Assembly (NCBI RefSeq): GCF_002213415.1
Contig: NZ_NJGU01000010.1
Span: 186,001-250,000 of the forward strand
Length of the DNA stretch: 64,000 nucleotides
Direction: 5' to 3'
Source: Herbaspirillum robiniae
GTDB taxonomy: Bacteria; Pseudomonadota; Gammaproteobacteria; Burkholderiales; Burkholderiaceae_D
Part shown: piece by piece, positions 40,968 through 52,999 of the stretch
How the letters are laid out: every line of letters begins with the position of its first letter
How positions within the stretch are numbered: the stretch's first letter is position 1
The notes under the pieces: generated by a model
Told to the model about the DNA's origin: nothing
Databases searched by the model: none
The model's input: the letters and a program-made list of their open reading frames with translations, nothing else
Program-made: the position numbers and the translations under genes

Positions 40968-43900
40968 TCATTGGATGTTCAGGTCGACCCGCGCCCGCGG
41001 CTCCTTTTCGGGGATGCCGTCGCCGTTGAGCTTGGGGGCGATCAGGAAGATGCGTTCCGGCGGGATCACGCTTTGCTCCTGCAGATAGTTGCGGACCTGG
41101 TCGGCGCGCGCCTGGGCCAGCTTGCGCAGGTCGTCTTCGGTGACCTTGGTGTTGCCGACGATGAGCTTTTGCATCTCCTCCGGCGGCAGCGACTTGGCGA
41201 AGCCGATCACGTTGCGCGGCTTGTCGAACTTGCCATCCTTGTAGACGCGCTCCATGTACTTGGCGCGGTCGGCGTCGCTCAGCTGGACCGGGCCGGAGGG
41301 CTGGCCTTCCTTTTCGATCAGGTCGCGGCGCTTCAGGGCGCGCATCTGGCGGTTCAATGCTTCCTGGCGCAGGCCTTCGTCGTCGACCTGGGGATCGACG
41401 CGACCGGTGATGTCGAGCTTGATGCCGGGACGTTCATTGAGCACATAGCCCAGCGCATCGAGCTTCTTGCGGACCTCCGGCGTGATCTCCGAGGAGCCCG
41501 GCTGGAACTCGATATAGCGCAGTTCGCCGATGTTGTCGGAGCTGTGGAACATCGAGCCGATCAGCGCGAACGGCGAGGTCACGGCCTTGACGATCAGGTT
41601 CACGAACACGCGCACGATGATGCCGCCGACCGAGAATTCCGGGTCCGAGAGGGAGCCTGAAATCGGCAGGTTGAGGTTGATGTTGCCGTCGCGGTCCTTG
41701 AGCAGCGACACTGCCAGCATCACGGGCAGCTTGGTGGCGTCGGGGCTGTCGACGCGCTCGCCGAAGGTCAGCTGTTCGATGCGCACATCGTTTTGCGCCA
41801 CCAGCTTGTCGTTCTCGATCTTGTATTGCACATCCATCGACAGCTTGCCCTTGGTGATCGGGTAGCCGGCGTACTTGGCCGAGTAGGGCGTCAGTCGCGG
41901 CAGCTGCACGCCGTTGGCGCTGGCCTTGATGTCCAGGAACATGGGCTTGAACAACGGATTGAGCGAGCCCGAGATCTGCAGCGGCGCGTCGTTGTCGATC
42001 TTGCCGCTGATGTTGACCGGCGCCGGCTGCGGTTTCTCCGAGGAGATTTCGCCGATGGTGCCGGCCAGGTTGGTCATGTTGGCGGTGTAGTTCGGCTTGA
42101 CGAAGTTGTCGGTGTAATTGATGTTGCCGGCGGCCAGCACCACTTGCCCGACGCGGATCACCGGCGCATTGGCGTCGGCCGCGGGGGCGGTGACCGGGGC
42201 GGTCGAGGTGGTGGTCTTGCGCGAGGTGGAGGAGGGCTGGTCCTTGCCATCCTTGCCATCCTTGTCGCTCTTCTTGCTGTCGTCGGTGATCGAGCCCTGC
42301 GATTGCGCGTCCGAGACGACGATGTCGCGCAGGTTCAGGCGCCCCTGTTCGGACAGGATGGCGCGCGCATAGAAGTTGTTCAGCGAGACCTTGTCCAGCG
42401 ACACCTGCGGGCGACCGCCCAGTTTGGCCTGGATGCCGGCGAGGTCGAGCGAGCGCCAGCGCAGGAAGTCGGTGGAGGTGACCTTGTCCTGCATGCGCAG
42501 GTTGTTGACCGCGGCGCTGCCGTTGTAGCTGAGCGCGAACTTCTGCTGCTCCAGCGGCGGCGTCACCGCCAGCTTGCCCTTGGCGCTCAGCAGGCCGCTG
42601 GTCAGCGTCACGTTGAGCACATTGGAGAAGTAGCCTTGGAACGGCGCGACCGGCAGCGAGCGGGCGTCGAGTTCGAGCTCCACGTTTTTGAACTGCGGCG
42701 CGGCCTGGCCCCTGATGTCCAGCTTGCCGCTCTTGTCGAATTGCGCCTGCAGGCTGATCTTGGTGTTCTGGTCCAGTTTGCTGGAGAGGTTTTGCACCTG
42801 CAGGTTGATGCCGCTGATCTGCAGCCTGGATTTGGCGGTGGCGGCGTCCTCGAAGTTGATGGTGCTGTCGGCCAGGCTGAAGGTGTTCAGGCGCGCCACC
42901 CACGGCGATTGCGCGGCGGACTTGCCCGATGGCTTGGCGGCGGCGGGCGCCGGCGCGGCTGGCGGGTGGTCGGCCCCTTGGGCGGTGCCGGCCTGCAGTT
43001 TCTGCACGCTGAAGACGCCGTCGTTTTCACGGCGGATGTCGCCCACCAGGCCGCTGATGCGGATGGCGTCGGCCTGCGCCTGGTGCGCGGCGAGATCCAG
43101 CGTCGCCTTTTGCAGCGCTATCGATTTCACGGTGATGGCGCTGGCGGTCTTGGCCTTGGGCGAGAGCTTGAGCGTGGCCAGCTCGAGGCCGGCGTCGTCC
43201 AGCTTCAGCTGGCCGTCCTGGAAGCGAACCGTGGCGGCGCCCGAAAGCTTGCCCGAGACGCTGGCGGCCAGCGAGCGGTTCAGGTAATTCTGGTAGCCGG
43301 CGATGTCGATGCCTTCCAGCGTCGCACGGCCGCCGAGCTGTGCCTTGAGCGGCGCGATGTCGCCGTCGAAGCCGATCTTGCCGTGGCCGTTTTCCACCGC
43401 CGAGATTTTCAGCGTGGCGGGCTTGGCGTCGGCGGCGGTGGAGATCTGGGCGGCGTCGATGGTGAGCTGGCTCAGCTGGATGGCCTGCGCCGGCGAGGCA
43501 TTAGCCTCGTCGCGCCAGTTGATCTCGCCGTCGCGCACGTTCAGTTGCTGCACCAGGATGGCGGCGGCTTTCTTTTCTTCCGCGGATGCCGGGGCCGGAG
43601 CGGTCGCCGTAGCGGCAGCGGCAGCGGCGTTCTTCTCCGGCTTGTTCTTGCCTGCGGCGGCCGGTTTGCCGCCGGCCAGCGCGCGTACCCAGTTGATCTC
43701 GCCGCGCGCGTTCATGGCGGCCCAGACCTGGGGCGCATCGAGCGTGACCTGGCGGATGTCTCCAGCGGCTGCCAGCACGTCGAACTGATTCAGGGTCGCG
43801 GCCAGTTGTTTGGCCTTGAACAGCTGGGCCTGGCTCTTGTCCTGCAGCGAGACGTCGTCAAGCGCGATGTCGCCGGAGAGCGCCACTTTCGGTTTGCCGT

Positions 43901-44726
43901 CGGTGCGCACGAAGCCCAGGTCCAGTTTGGTCGTCAGTTTGGCGCTTTGCAGGATCACCGGCAGCTGGGCCGGCACGAAGGGCAGGTAGCTGACCACGTC
44001 CAGCTTGTCGATGTCGATCGCGAACGTCGATTCCTGGGTGCCGGAGAAGGGTTTGCTGCGGCCCTTGAGCAGGAAGGGCGTGCCGTTGACGGTGGCCGAG
44101 AGCTGCGGCTGCACGAAGCTGTCGATGCTGCCGGGCAGATTGGAGATGAAGGGCAGGCCGACCTGCAGCGCGGCGATGTCGATGTTCTTGCCGCTGACCT
44201 TGTCTTCGAAGCGCAGCTTGCCGTCCTGCAGTTGCACATTGGCCAGCGAGAACAGCGTCTTGGAATCGCTCTTGGGCATCGCGTCGATGCGCTCGAGGAT
44301 GTCGGAGAAGTTGTAGTGGCCGATACCGTCGGCATCCAGGCGCACCACATGGACGTCGGGCGCGGTCAGCTTGATTTCGTCGAGCACCGGCGCCAGGCGC
44401 AGCAGCGAGAAGGAAGAGGCGTTGACCAGCAGCGACTTGGCGGCAAAGAAGGGCGTCTTGCCATCCTGCTCATAGAGCGTGACGTCGGAGACCGTCAGCG
44501 CCAGGCGCAAGGGATTGAAGGCGACCTCGCCGATGTCGAGCTTGCGGCCTATCTTTTGCTGCGTCTGCTCGATCGCGGTCTTCTTGACGAAGGAGGGCAG
44601 GGCCAGCCAGGCGACGGCGGCCAGCACCAGCAGGACGGCGACGATCCAGGCCAGCCACTTGAGCGGGCGGCGCAGGCGCTCACGATTCCAGTTCTTGAAG
44701 TTTGCCGCAATGCGCGCATTGGCCAT
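40968..44726 (-). CDS. DUF748/AsmA-like envelope protein
   Basis: 1252 residues. A single membrane anchor lies near the N-terminus (WLAWIVAVLLVLAAVAWLALP, about 24-44), and the remainder is predicted to be periplasmic. The segments PSFVKKTAIEQTQQKIGRKLDIGEVAFNPLRLALTVSDVTLYE (about 44-86) and the repeated beta-rich stretches belong to the AsmA/DUF748 group. Proteins of this kind form long lipid-carrying grooves between the membranes. Two alanine/proline- or lysine-rich linkers occur (about 350-385 and 815-850). The last 170 residues include RKKLDALGYVLNERPGIKLDITGRVDP, which resembles an OmpA-type peptidoglycan-binding strand. It follows gph by 264 bp and ends 90 bp before ssrA. Confidence 0.8.
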   Translation of the reverse strand: MANARIAANFKNWNRERLRRPLKWLAWIVAVLLVLAAVAWLALPSFVKKTAIEQTQQKIGRKLDIGEVAFNPLRLALTVSDVTLYEQDGKTPFFAAKSLLVNASSFSLLRLAPVLDEIKLTAPDVHVVRLDADGIGHYNFSDILERIDAMPKSDSKTLFSLANVQLQDGKLRFEDKVSGKNIDIAALQVGLPFISNLPGSIDSFVQPQLSATVNGTPFLLKGRSKPFSGTQESTFAIDIDKLDVVSYLPFVPAQLPVILQSAKLTTKLDLGFVRTDGKPKVALSGDIALDDVSLQDKSQAQLFKAKQLAATLNQFDVLAAAGDIRQVTLDAPQVWAAMNARGEINWVRALAGGKPAAAGKNKPEKNAAAAAATATAPAPASAEEKKAAAILVQQLNVRDGEINWRDEANASPAQAIQLSQLTIDAAQISTAADAKPATLKISAVENGHGKIGFDGDIAPLKAQLGGRATLEGIDIAGYQNYLNRSLAASVSGKLSGAATVRFQDGQLKLDDAGLELATLKLSPKAKTASAITVKSIALQKATLDLAAHQAQADAIRISGLVGDIRRENDGVFSVQKLQAGTAQGADHPPAAPAPAAAKPSGKSAAQSPWVARLNTFSLADSTINFEDAATAKSRLQISGINLQVQNLSSKLDQNTKISLQAQFDKSGKLDIRGQAAPQFKNVELELDARSLPVAPFQGYFSNVLNVTLTSGLLSAKGKLAVTPPLEQQKFALSYNGSAAVNNLRMQDKVTSTDFLRWRSLDLAGIQAKLGGRPQVSLDKVSLNNFYARAILSEQGRLNLRDIVVSDAQSQGSITDDSKKSDKDGKDGKDQPSSTSRKTTTSTAPVTAPAADANAPVIRVGQVVLAAGNINYTDNFVKPNYTANMTNLAGTIGEISSEKPQPAPVNISGKIDNDAPLQISGSLNPLFKPMFLDIKASANGVQLPRLTPYSAKYAGYPITKGKLSMDVQYKIENDKLVAQNDVRIEQLTFGERVDSPDATKLPVMLAVSLLKDRDGNINLNLPISGSLSDPEFSVGGIIVRVFVNLIVKAVTSPFALIGSMFHSSDNIGELRYIEFQPGSSEITPEVRKKLDALGYVLNERPGIKLDITGRVDPQVDDEGLRQEALNRQMRALKRRDLIEKEGQPSGPVQLSDADRAKYMERVYKDGKFDKPRNVIGFAKSLPPEEMQKLIVGNTKVTEDDLRKLAQARADQVRNYLQEQSVIPPERIFLIAPKLNGDGIPEKEPRARVDLNIQ

Positions 44727-44990
44727 GGCCGGTGTTCCTTGTCGATGCTCCGGCGGACGGCTGCGTCAATCAGAACAGGCGGCGCCATTGCGTATTGTGA
44801 TTTTGTTCGAGTTGCCGAGGCCCCGGATTGCACGGGCTCCTGAGCGTCATTCTAATGCGCCGGGAGAAAACTGTAAGCGTTGCGGCGCACCCGGCCCGCG
44901 CGTGTGCGCGGACTGGTTCTCAGAGGCGAAAGGAAGGGCGAAGTTTCAGCGCGCCGCGGCGGTCTCCGGCACGCCGCGCCGCGGGGCCGT

Positions 44991-45647
44991 TCAGGCCAGC
45001 AGTTGCAGCAGCTGCAGCGGCTCGTGGGCCAGGGCATCGGCCTCCCAGGAGGCAGGCGCGCTGTGGCCGCAGTAGCCCCAGGCGGCGGCCACCGTGGGCA
45101 TGCCGGCGGCGCGGCCGGCCTGGATGTCGCGCAGGTCGTCGCCGACATACCAGCAATCCTCGGGCGCCAGCTGCAGGCGTTTGGCGGCTTCCAGCAGCGG
45201 GGCCGGATGCGGTTTGGGATGCGGGGTGGTGTCGCCGGAGACGGTGCAGCCGGCATGGCCCAGGCCGATCTGCGGCGTCAGCTTGTCGGTGAAGCGCGAG
45301 GCCTTGTTGGTGACGATGCCCCAGGCGATGCCGCGCGCTTCAAGCTGCGCCAGCAGCTCGGGCACGCTGTCGAAGAGCTTGCTGTGCGCGGTCATGTTGG
45401 CTTCGTAGCGGTCCAGGAAGCGCGCCTTGAGTGCTTCGTAGCGCTCGTCGCCGGGATGGATGTCCAGCGCGGCGCCGATCAGTCCGCGCGCGCCGGCCGA
45501 TGCGACCGGACGCAAGGTCTCGTAGGGCGCCGGGTCCATGCCGTGTTCCTGGCGCAGGAAATTGGCGGCGGCGGCCAGGTCGGGAGCGGTGTCGGCAAGC
45601 GTGCCGTCGAGGTCGAACAGGATCGCGCGCGGCGGGCGTAATGGCAT
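44991..45647 (-). CDS. gph: Phosphoglycolate phosphatase
   Basis: 218 residues of the HAD superfamily. Motif I is LFDLDGTLADTAPDL (10-24), with nucleophile Asp11 or equivalent; motif II is GIVTNK (about 108-113); motif III and IV are in PHPKPHPAPLLEAAKRL and CWYVGDDLRDIQAGRAAGMPTVAAAWGY (about 167-194). It removes phosphate from 2-phosphoglycolate arising from DNA repair or RubisCO. It lies directly after ubiG (67-bp gap) in the order conserved in this bacterial group. Confidence 0.93.
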   Translation of the reverse strand: MPLRPPRAILFDLDGTLADTAPDLAAAANFLRQEHGMDPAPYETLRPVASAGARGLIGAALDIHPGDERYEALKARFLDRYEANMTAHSKLFDSVPELLAQLEARGIAWGIVTNKASRFTDKLTPQIGLGHAGCTVSGDTTPHPKPHPAPLLEAAKRLQLAPEDCWYVGDDLRDIQAGRAAGMPTVAAAWGYCGHSAPASWEADALAHEPLQLLQLLA

Positions 45648-45714
45648 GGCGGGAGCGGAAAAATCAGTGGGGTTGAAGATGCGCCGCGGCAGGAGCGCCG
45701 CGGCGTACGCGGAA

Positions 45715-46419
45715 TCAGGCAGCCTTGGTGCAGGCCACCAGGTAGTTGACGTCGGTATCCTGGTTCAGCGAGTAGATCCGGGTGAGCGGGTTGTAGCTCA
45801 TGCCCTTGAAGGCGTCGATCTCCAGGCCCGCTTCGCGCGTGTAATGCGCCAGTTCGGCCGGGGTGATGAACTTGGCGTAGTCGTGCGTGCCCTTGGGTAG
45901 CATGCGCAGGAGGTATTCGGCGCCCACGATGGCCAGCAGGTAGGCCTTGGGATTGCGGTTGAGCGTGGAGAAGAACACCTTGCCGCCGGGTTTGGCCAGC
46001 GTCGCCGCGGCGCGCACGATGGAGGCGGGATCGGGCACGTGCTCCAGCATCTCCATGCAGGTCACCACGTCGTACTGGCCGGGCTCGCGCGCGGCCAGGT
46101 CTTCGGCGGCGATCTTCTCGTAGCGCACCTGCACGCCGGACTCCATGCTGTGCAGGTCGGCCACTTTCAGCGCCTTGTCGGAGAGGTCGATGCCGGTGAC
46201 GACGGCGCCTTTGACGGCCATCGATTCAGCCAGGATGCCGCCGCCGCAGCCGATGTCGACGACTTTCTTGCCGGCCAGCGGGGCGCGTGCGTTGATCCAC
46301 TCCAGGCGCAGCGGGTTGATTTCGTGCAGGGGGCGGAACTCTGAACCCGGGTCCCACCAGCGGTGGGCCAGTTCACTGAATTTCTGGATCTCTTGGGGAT
46401 CGGCGTTGGTAGCATTCAT
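45715..46419 (-). CDS. ubiG: Ubiquinone biosynthesis O-methyltransferase UbiG
   Basis: 234 residues. [33 protein letters not shown] (about 10-42) is the characteristic UbiG opening, and [18 protein letters not shown] (about 53-70) the SAM-binding motif I, with [11 protein letters not shown] and [14 protein letters not shown] following. It methylates the hydroxyl groups of ubiquinone precursors at two steps. It is located between ompA and gph on the same strand. Confidence 0.96.
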   Translation of the reverse strand: MNATNADPQEIQKFSELAHRWWDPGSEFRPLHEINPLRLEWINARAPLAGKKVVDIGCGGGILAESMAVKGAVVTGIDLSDKALKVADLHSMESGVQVRYEKIAAEDLAAREPGQYDVVTCMEMLEHVPDPASIVRAAATLAKPGGKVFFSTLNRNPKAYLLAIVGAEYLLRMLPKGTHDYAKFITPAELAHYTREAGLEIDAFKGMSYNPLTRIYSLNQDTDVNYLVACTKAA

Positions 46420-46479
46420 AGACAGAATGATAGCCGAAAGAGCGTCGGGCGTCGGGAAGGGCTAAATCAAACAGGCATA

Positions 46480-46505
46480 AAAAAACCCCGCCGAAGCGGG
46501 GTTCA
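46480..46505 (-). terminator. Rho-independent terminator of ompA
   Basis: AACCCCGC and GCGGGGTT pair with loop TTCG-like bases (46484-46503), followed in the minus direction by TTTTTTT. It lies 24 bp after the ompA stop and separates it from ubiG. Confidence 0.88.
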
Positions 46506-46528
46506 TTGATGCTTGTAGCGTCAATCGA

Positions 46529-47143
46529 TTACTTGCGGGTGCCCACAACTTCGATTTCCACGCGGCGGTTCTTGGCGCGGCCAGCTGCAGTCTTGTTGTC
46601 TGCGACCGGTTGCGACTTGCCCTTGCCTTCGGTGTAGACGCGGTTGGCTTCAACACCCTTCGACACCAGGTAGCCCTTGACGGCTTCAGCGCGGCGAACC
46701 GACAGCTTCTGGTTGTAGGCGACGGAACCAACGGAGTCGGTGTGGCCGACGGCGATGATGACTTCCAGGTTGATGGCCTTCAGGTTACCGACCAGCTCGT
46801 CCAGCTTAGCCTTGCCGGCCGGCTTCAGGACAGCCTTGTCGAAGTCGAAGAAGGCGTCAGCAGCGTAGGTCACTTTTTCCGAGGTCGGAGCAGCAGCAGC
46901 AGCAGGAGCCGCGGCCGGTGCAGGAGCAGCAGCAACTGCCGGAGCAGGCGGTTCTTCGCAGGGGCCGTTCACGAAGGCGGTGTTCCAGCACAGACCGTAA
47001 CCGCTGCGGGTCACGACGTCACGGCCATCTTGCAGGTACAGGCTGCCCGGGCGGACTTTGATGTCCTTGGTTTCCTGAGCAGTGGCAGACAGAGCGATGG
47101 CTGCGGACGCAGCAGCGAAGACGAGTTTTGCTAATTTGTTCAT
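46529..47143 (-). CDS. ompA: OmpA-family outer-membrane protein
   Basis: 204 residues. The signal peptide is MNKLAKLVFAAASAAIALSATA. A short N-terminal part with two cysteines (GLCWNTAFVNGPCEEPP, about 50-66) leads to an alanine/proline linker (about 67-87), then the OmpA C-terminal peptidoglycan-binding domain: FFDFDKAVLKPAGKAKLDELV (about 98-118), VGHTDSVGSVAYNQKLSVRRAEAVKGYL (about 131-158) and GRAKNRRVEIEVVG. There is no beta barrel, so it tethers the outer membrane to peptidoglycan. GAGGAG precedes the ATG. Codon use is strongly biased, suggesting high expression. Confidence 0.93.
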   Translation of the reverse strand: MNKLAKLVFAAASAAIALSATAQETKDIKVRPGSLYLQDGRDVVTRSGYGLCWNTAFVNGPCEEPPAPAVAAAPAPAAAPAAAAAPTSEKVTYAADAFFDFDKAVLKPAGKAKLDELVGNLKAINLEVIIAVGHTDSVGSVAYNQKLSVRRAEAVKGYLVSKGVEANRVYTEGKGKSQPVADNKTAAGRAKNRRVEIEVVGTRK

Positions 47144-47854
47144 GTTTCTCCTCTCGGGTGAGATATCCGCAGATAAACTGCGCTACAAGATTACGACATC
47201 AAAAAAATGAATAATATCATGTGTTCAGGTCGTCACAGGCCCTTGTTCCGTGGGGCTTGCGATGAACTTAGCCGCCATTCTGCCACACGGATTGTCCTTG
47301 AGCGATGCTTGCTATTTGGTCCAGACAACGTTTTTGGGACTGTGTTGTTTCCACGCAACGCGATTTTTTGGGCTCGTTTTTGTTCCTCTGTGGCTAAAAA
47401 AACGTCAGTTTTTGCAAGAATATCCTTATTTTTCATGCAGTTCGCCAATTTCCGCACGGGCATGAATTTGCATTTTGCGGGAATCCAATCATACGAGCAA
47501 ATCATCAGATATGCCCTGATAGTCGTCGCTCAAAAATGCGGTTCTATAAAAATAGTCCGCCGCCATATTTCCGGCAGTGATTTGATGAGTCGTGAAAATG
47601 TCCGCGGGGAAACTTGCTGCGGCGCCTCCTAATATATATAGGCGCTCGCCGCCGGTACGCAGCCTGACCGGCGGCCGTCCCCGCCAGCGGGAGTCGGGCA
47701 GGTGGGCGGGGCAGGTGGGCCGGGCAGCGCGGCCAGGGCCCGCAACCCGGCGTTTGGGGCTCCCGGCATGCTAGAATGCACTGTTCAGATCAAGTCTTAG
47801 GGCCTCGCCCGCTCGGTGTGCTTTTTTAGCCGAGAAACATCTTTCGACTCTCCA
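47144..47854. other. Intergenic region between ompA and gyrA
   Basis: 711 bp between divergent genes. The part 47200-47640 is clearly richer in A and T than the rest of the window. A frame of 141 codons at 47207-47632 shows no ribosome binding site, no family resemblance and unusual composition, so no gene is called. TAGAAT at 47772-47777 is a possible gyrA -10. Both divergent promoters must lie here. Confidence 0.6.
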
Positions 47855-50506
<2,652 letters not shown>

Positions 50507-50519
50507 GAAGCTTCATGGA

Positions 50520-50554
50520 CAAGGCGGCTCGCATCAAGTGAGCCGCCTTTTTTG
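50520..50554 (+). terminator. Rho-independent terminator of gyrA
   Basis: AGGCGGCTC and GAGCCGCCT pair across a nine-base loop and are followed by TTTTTT. It lies 14 bp after the gyrA stop and just before serC, which needs its own promoter or read-through. Confidence 0.9.
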
Positions 50555-50569
50555 ATTGTGACGGCAGAT

Positions 50570-51682
50570 ATGGTTTACAACTTTTCCGCAGGACCGGCGG
50601 TATTGCCCCGGGAAGTGCTGCAGCAGGCAGCTGACGAAATGCTGGACTGGCATGGCAGCGGCATGTCCGTGATGGAGATGAGCCATCGCGGCAAAGAATA
50701 CATGTCCATCATCGAGGCGGCATTGCGCGACGTGCGTGAGCTGTTTGCGATTCCCTCGAATTACAAGGTGCTGTTCCTGCAGGGCGGCGCCATTGCCGAA
50801 AACGCCATCATCCCGATGAACCTGGCGGCGCTGCGCTCGCCCGCGGGCAAGCGCGAGCCCGGCGTGGCCGACTACATCAACACCGGTTCCTGGTCGACCA
50901 AGTCGATCAAGGAAGCCGCTCGCTATTGCACCGTCAACGTCGCCGCGTCGTCGGCCGAGCACAAGTTCTCCAGCATCCCGGCGCGCGCCGACTGGAAGCT
51001 GTCCAAGGATGCGGCCTACGTCCACATCTGCAGCAACGAGACCATCGACGGCGTCGAGTACCAGTACACCCCGGACGTCGCCGCCGACACCAACGGCGCG
51101 CCGCTGGTGGCCGACATGTCCTCGCACATCCTGTCGCGCGAGGTGGACATCTCCAGATACGGCGTCATCTACGGCGGCGCCCAGAAGAACATCGGCCCGG
51201 CCGGCGTGACCCTCGTCATCGTGCACGAGGACCTGTTGGGCCACGCGCTGCCGTTCTGCCCCTCGGCCTTCGACTGGAAGATCGTGGCCGACAACGACTC
51301 CATGTACAACACCCCGCCGACCTACGCGATCTACATCGCCGGCCTGGTGTTCCAGTGGTTGAAGCGCCAGGGCGGCGTGGCGGCGATGGAGAAGCGCAAC
51401 ATCGCCAAGGCCGAGCTGCTGTACGGCTATCTCGACAGCACCGATTTCTACAGCAACCGCATCGCCAGGGACTGCCGTTCCCGTATGAACGTGCCTTTCT
51501 TCCTGAGCGACGAGTCGCTGAACGACACATTCCTCGCCGGCGCCAAAGAGCGCGGGCTGCTGCAGCTGAAAGGCCACAAGTCGGTCGGCGGCATGCGCGC
51601 ATCGATCTACAACGCGATGCCGATCGAGGGCGTACAGGCCCTGGTCGATTACCTTAAAGAATTCGAAAAGCAGCACGGCTGA
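50570..51682 (+). CDS. serC: Phosphoserine aminotransferase
   Basis: 370 residues. [19 protein letters not shown] at the N-terminus is the SerC signature, and [19 protein letters not shown] (about 203-221) holds the PLP lysine. [22 protein letters not shown] and the ending [27 protein letters not shown] are also diagnostic. It makes 3-phosphoserine for serine synthesis and acts in vitamin B6 synthesis. The ATG at 50570 gives the standard N-terminus. First gene of the serC-pheA-hisC-tyrA-aroA-cmk-rpsA run. Confidence 0.97.
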   Translation: MVYNFSAGPAVLPREVLQQAADEMLDWHGSGMSVMEMSHRGKEYMSIIEAALRDVRELFAIPSNYKVLFLQGGAIAENAIIPMNLAALRSPAGKREPGVADYINTGSWSTKSIKEAARYCTVNVAASSAEHKFSSIPARADWKLSKDAAYVHICSNETIDGVEYQYTPDVAADTNGAPLVADMSSHILSREVDISRYGVIYGGAQKNIGPAGVTLVIVHEDLLGHALPFCPSAFDWKIVADNDSMYNTPPTYAIYIAGLVFQWLKRQGGVAAMEKRNIAKAELLYGYLDSTDFYSNRIARDCRSRMNVPFFLSDESLNDTFLAGAKERGLLQLKGHKSVGGMRASIYNAMPIEGVQALVDYLKEFEKQHG

Positions 51683-51852
51683 CATGGGCCGGGGCGGGCG
51701 TCGCAAGGTGCCCGCACGGTTCGTGACGGCGCGGTTTCCTCCCGCAGCTTGGGCGGACGCCTTGCGCCGTGCCGCTCCGACGCCAAAGACGCACAGCGCC
51801 ACGCATCCGCGGGAAGACCGGACGCGCGGCGGATTGAACATGAAAGAGCAAG

Positions 51853-52926
51853 ATGAGTGACGACAAGTTGCTGCCCCTGCGCCAGAAGATCGATGCCATC
51901 GATGCGCAGATCCTCGACCTGCTGAACCAGCGCGCCCGCGTCGCGCAGGAAGTGGGCCACGTCAAGGCCGAGACCAACGCCCCGGTGTTTCGCCCCGAGC
52001 GCGAAGCCCAGGTGCTGCGCAAGGCCGCCGAACGCAATCCCGGCCCCTTGCTGGGCACCGATATCCAGACCATCTTCCGCGAAGTGATGTCGGCCTGCCG
52101 CGCGCTGGAAAAGCGCGTGGTGGTCGCCTATCTCGGCCCGGAAGGCACCTTCAGCGAGCAGGCCGTGTACCAGCAGTTCGGCCATTCCATCGAAGGCTTG
52201 CCCTGCGTCTCCATCGACGAGGTGTTCCGCGACGCCGAAGCCGGCACCGCGGATTTCGGTGTGGTGCCGATCGAGAATTCCTCGGAAGGCGTGATCAACC
52301 GCACGCTGGACTTGCTATTGCAGACCACGCTGACCATCAGCGGCGAAGTGGCCATTCCCGTGCACCACAGCCTGATGACCAAGAGCGGCACGATGGACGG
52401 CATCGGCCGCATCTGCGCGCACTCGCAGGCGCTGGCGCAGTGCAACGCCTGGCTCAACCAGAACTATCCCGGCATCGAGCGCCAGGCGGTGGCTTCCAAT
52501 GCCGAAGCCGCCCGCATGGCCAGCGAGGATTCCTCGGTGGCGGCCATCGCCGGCGAGATCGCCGGACAGAAGTACAACCTGCAGACCGTCAACGCCCACA
52601 TCCAGGACGATCCGCACAACCGCACCCGCTTCGCCGTGATCGGTCGCCTGCGCACCGCGCCGTCGGGACGCGACCAGACCTCCATCGTGCTGTCGGTGCC
52701 CAACAAGGCCGGCGCGGTGTACAGCCTGCTGGCGCCGCTGGCCAGGCACGGCGTGTCGATGACGCGCTTCGAGTCGCGCCCGGCGCGCATGGGCGCGTGG
52801 GAGTACTACTTCTACGTCGACCTCGAAGGTCATGAGCAGGACGAGAAGGTCGCCCAGGCCTTGGCCGAGCTGAAGCAGAACGCCGCCTTCTTCAAGCTGC
52901 TGGGGTCGTATCCGCTGGGGCTGTAA
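51853..52926 (+). CDS. pheA: Bifunctional chorismate mutase/prephenate dehydratase
   Basis: 357 residues in three parts: AroQ-type chorismate mutase (about 1-90: LLPLRQKIDAIDAQILDLLNQRARVAQEVGHVK), prephenate dehydratase (about 93-270: VAYLGPEGTFSEQAV, GVVPIENSSEGVINRTLDLL) and an ACT domain (about 275-350) with the ESRP motif in MTRFESRPARMGAWEYYFYVD that binds phenylalanine for feedback control. It turns chorismate into phenylpyruvate. It follows serC by 170 bp. Confidence 0.97.
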   Translation: MSDDKLLPLRQKIDAIDAQILDLLNQRARVAQEVGHVKAETNAPVFRPEREAQVLRKAAERNPGPLLGTDIQTIFREVMSACRALEKRVVVAYLGPEGTFSEQAVYQQFGHSIEGLPCVSIDEVFRDAEAGTADFGVVPIENSSEGVINRTLDLLLQTTLTISGEVAIPVHHSLMTKSGTMDGIGRICAHSQALAQCNAWLNQNYPGIERQAVASNAEAARMASEDSSVAAIAGEIAGQKYNLQTVNAHIQDDPHNRTRFAVIGRLRTAPSGRDQTSIVLSVPNKAGAVYSLLAPLARHGVSMTRFESRPARMGAWEYYFYVDLEGHEQDEKVAQALAELKQNAAFFKLLGSYPLGL

Positions 52927-52999
52927 GGCCGCGCCGAGCATTCGACCAGATCATCGCGCCGGTGAGCCGGCGCCGTCATCAATTTCCGGAAAGACCACG

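Noticed and set aside
41793-44843. Plus-strand frame of about 1000 codons opposite the DUF748 gene
   Set aside because: High-GC antisense artefact: extremely rich in Arg, Gly, Ala and His with no domain, while the minus strand has a membrane anchor and AsmA-like sequence.
47207-47632. 141-codon frame in the ompA-gyrA gap
   Set aside because: No ribosome binding site, no domain, many rare codons for this genome and divergent promoter context; treated as non-coding.
47749-47777. A full sigma-70 promoter for gyrA
   Set aside because: TAGAAT is a fair -10, but no -35 hexamer is present at 16-18 bp, so only the -10 is noted within the intergenic entry.
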